This document shows positions 1-4,344 of a DNA stretch of 6,139 bases, one piece after another. Within the stretch, counting starts at the first letter, position 1. Each line of letters begins with the position of its first letter. The notes beneath the pieces are model-generated. The model was not told where the DNA came from. It did no database searches and was given only the letters and a program-made list of their open reading frames with translations. The position numbers were made by a program, and so were the translations under genes. The DNA comes from an uncultured Oscillospiraceae bacterium (GTDB lineage: Bacteria; Bacillota; Clostridia; Oscillospirales; Ruminococcaceae): the NCBI GenBank assembly GCA_910578255.1, contig CAJTQM010000045.1, positions 1 to 6,139 on the forward strand, given 5' to 3'.

Positions 1-35
1 TCGATATTAAACTCGCACGATAACATCTTGCTCAT
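1..35 (-). CDS. 5' end of an unidentified gene, cut by window edge
   Basis: An ATG at 35-33 lies 7 bases after a good ribosome binding site (CGGAGG in minus-strand sense, about 43-48), and the frame is open to the window edge. The visible residues are MSKMLSCEFNI. This is too short to identify a family. The site-to-start geometry is the main support that a real gene begins here. It lies 108 bases downstream of the HAD phosphatase gene, in the same direction, and its ribosome binding site is part of an inverted repeat (45-54 with 108-117), so its translation may be controlled by RNA structure. No terminator is visible between it and the phosphatase gene, so read-through co-transcription is possible. 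Confidence 0.65.
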   Translation of the reverse strand, partial: MSKMLSCEFNI

Positions 36-44
36 AGTGGAACC

Positions 45-117
45 TCCGTAAAACCTTGTATTTTGTAACCAATCCTGACTGACAGTTGCCATTCATTTTT
101 GATTACTGTTTTACGGA
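45..117 (-). promoter_or_regulatory. Structured leader with 10-bp inverted repeat masking a ribosome binding site
   Basis: In minus-strand sense TCCGTAAAAC (117-108) is the perfect reverse complement of GTTTTACGGA (54-45). The second arm contains the first bases of the CGGAGG ribosome binding site of the gene starting at 35. Two inner pairings fit within the 53-base loop: GTAATC (106-101) with GGTTAC (70-65, one G-U pair), and a small TGGC/GTCA hairpin (91-80). The nested helices look like a folded RNA element rather than a chance repeat. There is no U-run after it, so translational control or RNA stability is more likely than termination. It does not match any riboswitch class I recognise. 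A five-codon frame (ATG at 120-118, MSVKQ) overlaps the first arm but has only a poorly spaced ribosome site. Confidence 0.45.
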
Positions 118-143
118 CATCCACCTAAGAAAGCGCCTCCTTT

Positions 144-788
144 TTATTCTATTAAACAGAGTAAATCCTTCGGCGTTTCGGCAATACAGGTCGCCCCTGA
201 TTTTTTCAGTTCCTCTAAGCCGCCATACCCATACAAAACGCCGATTGCGTCTATCCCCGCCAGCTTCGCCCCTTCCATATCATAGCTTCTGTCACCAATC
301 ATCACCACACGGTCTAAATCGCCAATTTCCAGTTCTTTCAAAAGATAACGGATGACGTCTATCTTATGAGGCCTTTCACCCGATAAACTGCTTCCGCCGA
401 TCAAAAGGAAAAAAGAGGTCAATCCCAGGCTTTGTAGGATCGGAACCGCCACCTCCACAGGTTTTGAGGTGGCGACCGCCAATTTCTTTCCCCTTTGCAA
501 AAAGGTTTCCAGCACCTCCCGGATTCCCGGAAAAAGCCCATTCTTTTCCATGCCATGAGCGGCGTAATAGCGTCGGTATTCCATCGTAGCTTTCTTCGCA
601 TCTTCCAAGGTAAATTGATGAAACTGGACCAACGCGTCGAGAATCGGCGGGCCCACATAATTAATCAGACTTTCCTTTTCCTCCTTTATTCCATACTGGA
701 AAAGCGTATGCTGCACCGCTTCTAAAATTCCATCCTTTGAGTCAATGATCGTGCCGTCCAGGTCAAACAGCAAAAACTCTTTTTTCAT
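144..788 (-). CDS. HAD-superfamily hydrolase, phosphoglycolate phosphatase-like
   Basis: This 214-residue protein is a soluble cytoplasmic haloacid dehalogenase-fold phosphatase of the Gph/PpaX type, with an inserted helical cap after motif I. Motif I is DLDGT (residues 9-13), with Asp9 the expected nucleophile and Asp11 the acid/base. VGPPI (45-49) is typical of the cap region. Motif II is ATSKP (106-110), motif III Lys is in ERPHK (Lys142), and motif IV GDRSYD (165-170) supplies the Mg-binding aspartates. All catalytic motifs are intact and the length is normal for the family. The start at 788 is chosen because it has AAAGGAAA at a good distance and places DLDGT near the N-terminus. In-frame ATGs at 845 and 806 would add non-homologous residues, and the 806 one overlaps the ribosome site. 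The substrate (phosphoglycolate, pyrophosphate, a nucleotide or a sugar phosphate) cannot be decided. It is transcribed divergently from the small gene at 868. Confidence 0.9.
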   Translation of the reverse strand: MKKEFLLFDLDGTIIDSKDGILEAVQHTLFQYGIKEEKESLINYVGPPILDALVQFHQFTLEDAKKATMEYRRYYAAHGMEKNGLFPGIREVLETFLQRGKKLAVATSKPVEVAVPILQSLGLTSFFLLIGGSSLSGERPHKIDVIRYLLKELEIGDLDRVVMIGDRSYDMEGAKLAGIDAIGVLYGYGGLEELKKSGATCIAETPKDLLCLIE

Positions 789-826
789 CAAGATATTTCC
801 TTTCATAAATGATCGGCATTTGCGCA

Positions 827-855
827 ATCTAATTTCTGATTTCATTTTATCACAA
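827..855 (-). promoter_or_regulatory. Weak candidate promoter for the HAD phosphatase gene
   Basis: In minus-strand sense TTGTGA (855-850) and TTAGAT (832-827) are separated by 17 bases. That would give a start near 820 and a leader of about 31 bases. The -35 box matches 4 of 6 consensus positions and the -10 box 3 of 6, so this is only a candidate. The same 79-base divergent spacer must also hold the promoter of the plus-strand gene at 868. A TCTAAT box at 828-833 could be its -10, but no good -35 is visible for it. Confidence 0.25.
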
Positions 856-867
856 AGGAGCGAAAAA

Positions 868-1026
868 ATGGAGCAGCGCGCAAAAAAAGAACCGCAAAAA
901 AAGGCGGAGCAGGTGGCACAAGCGTTTGTAAAAGCCTCCTCTTTTCAAACGGATCCGCAGGGAAGTTATACAGGAAAGACCCTTGACCCTTACGAAAAGC
1001 CCGTCCAGGATGTGGATGATCTTTAG
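868..1026 (+). CDS. Small uncharacterised protein, 52 residues
   Basis: The ATG at 868 follows AAAGGAG (854-860) by 7 bases, an excellent ribosome binding site. The frame ends at TAG 1024-1026, directly before a strong terminator, so this looks like a complete single-gene unit. The N-terminal half (residues 1-25) is rich in Lys, Gln, Glu and Ala and would be a charged, possibly helical segment. The C-terminal half is Gly/Pro/Asp-rich and acidic (DPQGSYTG at 29-36, ending PVQDVDDL). There is no signal peptide, membrane segment or cysteine. Its low complexity and charge suggest a disordered or partner-binding cytoplasmic protein. I recall short Clostridia proteins with similar GSYTG...PVQDxDDL endings but none with a known function, and this was not checked. 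It is the only convincing plus-strand gene here. No function is assigned. Confidence 0.72.
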   Translation: MEQRAKKEPQKKAEQVAQAFVKASSFQTDPQGSYTGKTLDPYEKPVQDVDDL

Positions 1027-1030
1027 TGAA

Positions 1031-1066
1031 AAGGACCGCCGCAAATTTTACGGCGGTCCTTTTTTT
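1031..1066 (+). terminator. Rho-independent terminator, shared between converging genes
   Basis: AAGGACCGCCG (1031-1041) and CGGCGGTCCTT (1051-1061) form an 11-bp GC-rich stem with a 9-base loop. Seven T residues (1060-1066) follow on the plus strand. It lies 4 bases after the stop of the small plus-strand gene. On the minus strand the same stem is followed by only four T residues, but it sits just after the folT stop codon (1077-1075), so it probably ends both transcripts. Confidence 0.9.
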
Positions 1067-1074
1067 GCTATTGG

Positions 1075-1605
1075 CTAAACTGCTCTTTCCCTTCGATCAA
1101 AAAAGCTTTTTACCGGTTTTATCACATAAGGCAAAATACTGCCGAATACAAAGGCGACCAGCACTCCTGTAAAAATTCTTGGAACAATGGCGCCAAAAAC
1201 GTAGGCAAAGGAATAATACCCATAGATCTTGCTGTCAATATACATGACGCAGGTATTTAACAGCGTAACCAAAAGCGCTGTGGAGATCGTAATAAACTGT
1301 GTTTGCCCAAAGTTCATATTAAACTGGTGCCGTTTTGCAAAAAAGCCAATAAGAAGTCCCCGGACCGCCGCCGGTGCCACCCACAAAAGGGTCGTCGGCG
1401 TAAAGCCAAAAAACAAAAGCTGATTTAAAAAACTCCCTAAAAAGCCGATGATCAGCCCATCTAGGGGGCCAAACAGAGCGGCCCCGACGATAATCGGAAA
1501 GCTGTCCAGTGTAATTTTCATATTTCCCAGATTGATAGAAAACAGGCTCAGCACCACATACATAGCGATCAGCATAGCGTTGGTTACCATGCGTTTAACT
1601 GTCAT
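1075..1605 (-). CDS. folT: Folate-type ECF transporter S component
   Basis: This 176-residue integral membrane protein is the substrate-binding S subunit of an energy-coupling-factor vitamin transporter. It would dock onto a shared EcfA/EcfA'/EcfT module encoded elsewhere, since none is in this window. Hydrophobic segments lie roughly at residues 8-26, 33-52, 53-70, 74-90, 102-122 and 134-162, consistent with the usual six-helix fold. The N-terminal sequence contains the Ala-rich, small-residue helix (NAMLIAMYVVLS) that S components use for docking. PIIVGAALFGPLDGLIIGFL (37-56) is typical of the folate/pantothenate-like S-component family. The start at 1605 follows AAGGGA at 1618-1613. The THF riboswitch upstream is the main reason for choosing folate as substrate; sequence alone would allow another vitamin. 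It is transcribed alone and ends at the hairpin at 1031-1061. Confidence 0.88.
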   Translation of the reverse strand: MTVKRMVTNAMLIAMYVVLSLFSINLGNMKITLDSFPIIVGAALFGPLDGLIIGFLGSFLNQLLFFGFTPTTLLWVAPAAVRGLLIGFFAKRHQFNMNFGQTQFITISTALLVTLLNTCVMYIDSKIYGYYSFAYVFGAIVPRIFTGVLVAFVFGSILPYVIKPVKSFFDRRERAV

Positions 1606-1680
1606 AAAATCATCCCTTCACTGTTTTATTTTTCGGACATTCTTCTAAAAAGCCTCAGTCTATCCTGTCGGGATGTTTTT
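1606..1680 (-). promoter_or_regulatory. Long-range pairing that can mask the folT ribosome binding site
   Basis: In minus-strand sense the folT ribosome site and spacer read GGGATG-A-TTTT (1616-1606). They are complementary to AAAA-A-CATCCC (1680-1670) inside the 8-codon leader ORF: six G-C/A-T pairs, one A-A mismatch, then four more A-T pairs. The intervening loop of about 53 bases has possible small inner helices, for example GACA (1669-1666) with TGTC. A ribosome translating the mini-ORF would melt this pairing and expose the folT start, a normal design for translational coupling. The pairing is visible in the sequence. The regulatory role is inferred. Confidence 0.4.
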
Positions 1681-1686
1681 ACACAT
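1660..1686 (-). CDS. Eight-codon leader ORF (MCKNIPTG) upstream of folT
   Basis: ATG at 1686-1684 stands 6 bases after AGGAGGAG (1700-1693), the strongest ribosome binding site in the folT leader and stronger than that of folT itself. The frame reads MCKNIPTG and stops at TAG 1662-1660, 54 bases before the folT ATG. It is in frame with folT, but several stop codons intervene. Its codons 3-6 include the bases complementary to the folT ribosome site, so translating it would remove that block. The codons show no run of one amino acid of the kind used in classical attenuation leaders. Whether the peptide itself matters is unknown; the act of translation may be the function. It could also be a chance frame after a purine-rich stretch. 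Confidence 0.45.
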   Translation of the reverse strand: MCKNIPTG

Positions 1687-1694
1687 AAAAAACT

Positions 1695-1752
1695 CCTCCT
1701 CTTCCTGTCGCCGGCTACTGCAAGCCACAGAAAGAGAGGGAGTCCTCTCTTT
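1695..1752 (-). promoter_or_regulatory. Two-state hairpin region, likely riboswitch expression platform
   Basis: Minus-strand CCTCTCTTT (1739-1731) has two mutually exclusive partners. Upstream, AAAGAGAGG (1752-1744) pairs with it perfectly over 9 bp with an ACTC loop. Downstream, ACAGGAAGAGGAGG (1708-1695), which contains the ribosome binding site of the leader ORF, pairs with the extended strand CCCTCTCTTTCTGT (1740-1727): 13 of 14 positions, including two G-U pairs. GGCT/AGCC (1726-1723 with 1716-1713) caps the second helix. One state leaves AGGAGGAG free and the other hides it. It starts 4 bases after the THF aptamer, as expected for its expression platform. Neither hairpin carries a proper U-run on the minus strand, so translational control is favoured. 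Which state goes with bound ligand cannot be read from the sequence. Confidence 0.5.
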
Positions 1753-1756
1753 TTGC

Positions 1757-1853
1757 GGCAGCGGGATGCGAAATTTGTACCGCAAGTTTCCTTTTCGTCC
1801 GCCTGGCAACTCCCCGTCCAGACAGCACTTAACGCACAAAAATCTACTCTGCC
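1757..1853 (-). promoter_or_regulatory. Tetrahydrofolate (THF) riboswitch aptamer
   Basis: The 97-base element begins GGCAG (1853-1849) and ends CTGCC (1761-1757), which pair as the closing stem P1. Inside are the conserved segments GAGTAGA (1849-1843) and GCGTTAAGTG (1835-1826), the signature of this class. The inner stem TTTGT/ACAAA, the stem-loop built on GTC-TGG/CCA...GAC with a G-rich loop (GGGG), and GCATCC before the closing strand also fit. Layout and length agree with the known clostridial THF aptamers (about 90 bases). These RNAs bind reduced folates and usually lower expression of folate transport or synthesis genes. Its position in front of an ECF S component supports both calls. 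The family assignment is from memory of the consensus; a covariance-model search would settle it. Confidence 0.88.
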
Positions 1854-1859
1854 AATGAC

Positions 1860-1889
1860 AATTTATTTGTATTTGCCGGCAAAACGCAA
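1860..1889 (-). promoter_or_regulatory. Candidate promoter of the THF riboswitch-folT unit
   Basis: Minus-strand TTGCGT (1889-1884) and TAAATT (1865-1860) are 18 bases apart. Placing +1 seven bases after the -10 box gives base 1853, the first G of the riboswitch P1 stem. That coincidence supports the call. The perfect palindrome TTTGCCGGCAAA occupies most of the spacer, so a DNA-binding regulator could act here as well. The promoter lies just after the terminator of the upstream operon. Confidence 0.55.
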
Positions 1890-1906
1890 ATCGGTTTGCC
1901 GGCGAA
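1872..1906. repeat. Two 12-bp palindromes around the folT -35 box, possible operator pair
   Basis: TTTGCCGGCAAA (1872-1883) is a perfect palindrome. TTTGCCGGCGAA (1895-1906) is the same with one base changed. Their centres are 23 bp apart, about two helical turns. The first lies between the -35 and -10 boxes of the predicted folT promoter and the second just upstream of the -35 box, the arrangement expected for a dimeric regulator bound at two adjacent sites. As RNA the arms (1875-1883 and 1895-1903) could also form a 9-bp hairpin downstream of the operon terminator, but no T-run follows it on the minus strand. Confidence 0.5.
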
Positions 1907-1927
1907 AAACGGCTTTCGCCGTTTTTT
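1905..1927 (-). terminator. Terminator of the ior-ligase-ACT operon
   Basis: AAAAACGGC and GCCGTTTTT (1905-1913 and 1918-1926) form a 9-bp stem closed by a GAAA tetraloop in minus-strand sense, followed by a run of T. It begins 3 bases after the stop codon of the ACT-domain gene. The A/T flanks make it symmetrical, so it could also stop transcription arriving from the other side. Confidence 0.88.
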
Positions 1928-1929
1928 CC

Positions 1930-2367
1930 TTAGCCTAATTTTCCATAGACCTCTTCTCCGCGAATCAAGGGGATTCCCCCCTCTTCCAGGGCCTTGATGG
2001 CCTTAGCGTTATCCTGCACACGAAGAATGACATATGCCGTATCCGCCTTTTGCGAAACAAACGCATACATATACTCTACCGCGATCCCCGCTTTCGCCAC
2101 ATACCGCAAAGCCTGCGACAATCCCCCCGGCTGGTTGGATACCGCAATAGCGATCACATCGGTCAGTGAAACCTTAAATCCGGCCTCCTTCAGCGCGGCC
2201 TCCGCCTTTTGCGGCTGATCCACAATCAATCTTAAAATTCCGTAACGCTCGGTATCCGCGACGGATAAAGCGCGCATATCAATGGCATTTTCCCCTAAAA
2301 TTCCGGTGATCTCCGCCAAAGTACCCGGCTTGTTTTCCACAAAAACGGACAATTGCTTCATTGTCAT
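1930..2367 (-). CDS. Double ACT-domain protein of the ior/ligase operon
   Basis: This 145-residue soluble protein consists of two ACT domains in tandem, roughly residues 4-65 and 70-143. Each opens with the typical strand plus ligand-binding turn: ENKPGTLAEI (11-20) and SNQPGGLSQAL (77-87). ACT domains usually dimerise and bind amino acids at the Pro-Gly turn between subunits. No catalytic domain is attached. Stand-alone proteins of this kind are commonly found beside phenylacetate-CoA ligase and indolepyruvate oxidoreductase genes, so sensing an aromatic amino acid for this operon is a reasonable inference, not shown. The start at 2367 follows AAAGGAG at 2381-2375. Met3 at 2361 is a weaker alternative, and a TTG frame opening at 2430 adds a non-ACT stretch. 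It is the last gene of the operon, 67 bases after the ligase stop. Confidence 0.88.
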   Translation of the reverse strand: MTMKQLSVFVENKPGTLAEITGILGENAIDMRALSVADTERYGILRLIVDQPQKAEAALKEAGFKVSLTDVIAIAVSNQPGGLSQALRYVAKAGIAVEYMYAFVSQKADTAYVILRVQDNAKAIKALEEGGIPLIRGEEVYGKLG

Positions 2368-2434
2368 ATCGTCTCTCTCCTTTCCCGGTGGCACATTCAT
2401 GAGAAAATTCGGTGTCTGCTGTTGATACAAGCAT

Positions 2435-3735
2435 CTAGATTTTCCGCTTGTCGATTACGCGCACCGCTTTCCCTTCACTTCTGGCAATCGATTTTGGGGG
2501 AAGTAGCGTAACCTTAGCGGAAATACCCAGGGTCGAGGCAACCGCCGATTTAATCTTGGCTTCTGTTTCCTCAATCAGGCGGACGGCGTCAAACTCCATC
2601 TCCTCTTTCATTTCAACCTGAATCTCCAGCGTATCCAGATTATCCACGCGATCCACAATCAGCATATAATGGGGCGCCGTATCCCCTAACTCCAGCAAAA
2701 CCGCTTCCACCTGAGAGGGGAACACATTGACACCGCGGATGATCAGCATATCGTCGGTTCTTCCGCTGGGCTTTTTCATTTTAATCAGCGTGCGGCCGCA
2801 GCTGCATTTCTCCCGGGTCAGCGAGGCGATGTCACGGGTCCGATACCGAATCAACGGCAGCGCCTCTTTGGTAATGCAGGTAAAGACCAACTCGCCCACT
2901 TCCCCTTCCGGCAGTACCTCACCGGTGTCAGGGTCGATGATCTCCGGGTAAAAATGGTCCTCGTTGACATGCATTCCCGTCTGCTCGCTGCACTCAAAGG
3001 CGACGCCCGGCCCCATGACCTCGGACAAACCGTAAATGTCATAGGCCTTTATCCCCAGCAGATCCTCGATTTTCCGGCGCATTTCATCGCTCCAGGGCTC
3101 CGCCCCGAAAACGCCTGCCTTTAAACTGATTTGTGATTTATCCATCCCCATATCCCGCAGGCTTTCCCCTAAAAACAGCGCATAGGAGGGGTGCAGCACA
3201 AAATCGTCGAGCCAAAATCCTTAAAAATTTGCAGCTGGCGCTTCGTATTGCCGGAAGAAACCGGGATAACCGTTGCATGGATTTCCTCCGCACCGGCATG
3301 AAGACCCAAACCTCCGGTAAATAAGCCATAGCCGTAGGATACATGGACAAAATCGCTGGCGTCTCCCCCGGCGGCGGTCAGGGCGCGACCGCAACAAACC
3401 CCCCAGGTTTTGATGTCGTTGGCCGTATAGCCTACAACCGTCTGTTTTCCAGTAGTCCCGCTGGAAGCGTGAATGCGGGTCAGCTGCTCTACCGGTACGG
3501 CAAAAAGGCCATAGGGGTAATTATCCCGCAAATCCTGCTTGTAGGTAAATGGAAGCTTGGAAATATCATCGATCGACTGGATATCTTCGGGCTTAATATG
3601 CATTTCGTCAAACTTTTTCCGGTAAAAGGGCACATGCTCGTAAACATGGCGGACCGTCTGCGACAGCCGCAGGCTTTGCAGCGCCTTCATTTCGTGGGCA
3701 GGCGCTGTTTCAATTGCATTCCAATAGCGTTCCAT
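2435..3735 (-). pseudogene. paaK: Phenylacetate-CoA ligase (PaaK type), broken by a one-base frameshift
   Basis: Joined across the break the protein has 433 residues, the normal length for AMP-forming phenylacetate-CoA ligases, which make aryl-acetyl-CoA from aryl acetate, ATP and CoA. The first part (3735 to about 3188) carries the ATP-binding loop SSGTTGKQT (91-99). The second part (about 3188 to 2435) carries YGLSE (235-239), YRTRD (298-302), a CSC pair (311-313), GRTDD with the hinge (325-329) and the C-terminal Lys423 in EGKAVRV. Frame 1 ends ILCCTP-PMRCF-stop, while the neighbouring frame continues TP-SYALFLGE, as the family expects. One base is missing from the CCCC run (3188-3191 on the plus strand). 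Everything else is intact, so the break is a sequencing error, a very recent mutation or, less likely, a slippage site. Ribosome site GGAGGAA precedes the ATG at 3735, 24 bases after iorB. Confidence 0.85.
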
Positions 3736-3759
3736 TTGTCATTCCTCCTGATTTTGTTC

Positions 3760-4344
3760 CTATCTCAAGCAGGCAGCCTCACGCCCCAGAGAAAACGCTT
3801 TTAAGTTTAACTCCACAAATTTAGCTGGGGCGATTTGGCGGATCGCTTCTTCCCATTTTTCCTTTTCAAACGGCATCAGCGCTGAAAGAACGCCGATCAA
3901 AACCGTGTTTGTGGCCTTCGGCGATCCCGCCTGACGCGCCAGAGCCAACGCGTCGATTTCCCGCAGATTTACGCCGAGCCGTTGTAACTTAGGCAAAATA
4001 TCCTGGGGATACACCGCCGCACCAGTAATCACCGGCATAGGATCAATTTTTTGGGTGCTTGCCACCATCACCCCGTCTTTTTTGAGATAGGAAACCCATC
4101 TCGCCGCCTCCAGCTGCTCAAAGGACAGGATATAATCTGCTTCCCCCTGCTCCACAATCGGAGAGTACACTTTTTCGCCGTATTTGATATAGGTAACCAC
4201 CGAACCTCCCCGCTGGGACATGCCATGGACTTCGGAAACCTTAACGTCAAACCCTTCCGCCTGGAACACATACCCCAAAATTCGGCTGGCCAACAGGGAC
4301 CCCTGACCGCCGACGCCGACGATCATCACGCTTTTCGTTTTCAT
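3760..4344 (-). CDS. iorB: Indolepyruvate:ferredoxin oxidoreductase, beta subunit
   Basis: This 194-residue protein is the small subunit of the oxygen-sensitive enzyme that converts aryl pyruvates plus CoA to aryl-acetyl-CoA, CO2 and reduced ferredoxin. It matches the gamma-type 2-oxoacid oxidoreductase domain over its whole length: GVGGQG (10-15) near the N-terminus, SEVHGMSQRGGSV (37-49), and NTVLIG (146-151). It has no iron-sulfur cysteine motif, as expected, because the clusters are in the alpha subunit. The start at 4344 follows AGGAGGTG and overlaps the iorA stop by 4 bases (ATGA), implying translational coupling and matched subunit amounts. A longer frame opening at 4467 lies inside iorA and encodes an Arg/Cys-rich stretch, so it was rejected. 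Length and all motifs appear normal. Confidence 0.95.
   Translation of the reverse strand: MKTKSVMIVGVGGQGSLLASRILGYVFQAEGFDVKVSEVHGMSQRGGSVVTYIKYGEKVYSPIVEQGEADYILSFEQLEAARWVSYLKKDGVMVASTQKIDPMPVITGAAVYPQDILPKLQRLGVNLREIDALALARQAGSPKATNTVLIGVLSALMPFEKEKWEEAIRQIAPAKFVELNLKAFSLGREAACLR

Noticed and set aside
789..845. Longer N-terminus for the HAD phosphatase starting at 845
   Set aside because: It would place 19 unrelated residues before the DLDGT motif and ignore the well-placed AAAGGAAA ahead of 788.
1731..1754. Plus-strand hairpin AAAGAGAGG/CCTCTCTTT followed by TTTTT, looking like a terminator
   Set aside because: No plus-strand gene lies upstream of it. The stem is not GC-rich, and the same bases fit better as the switching helix of the minus-strand folT leader. 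On the minus strand the T-run is missing.
1673..1938. Two plus-strand open frames of 61 codons in the folT leader
   Set aside because: They run antisense through the riboswitch, promoter and terminator, and have no ribosome binding site or family resemblance.
3184..3200. Programmed -1 frameshift site in the ligase gene
   Set aside because: There is no X XXY YYZ slippery heptamer and no obvious stimulatory structure. A missing base in a C run is simpler, so recoding is kept only as a remote option.
3343..3804. 153-codon open frame on the plus strand
   Set aside because: It lies antisense to the ligase and iorB coding sequence, has no ribosome binding site and resembles no protein family. It is a by-product of the minus-strand codon use.
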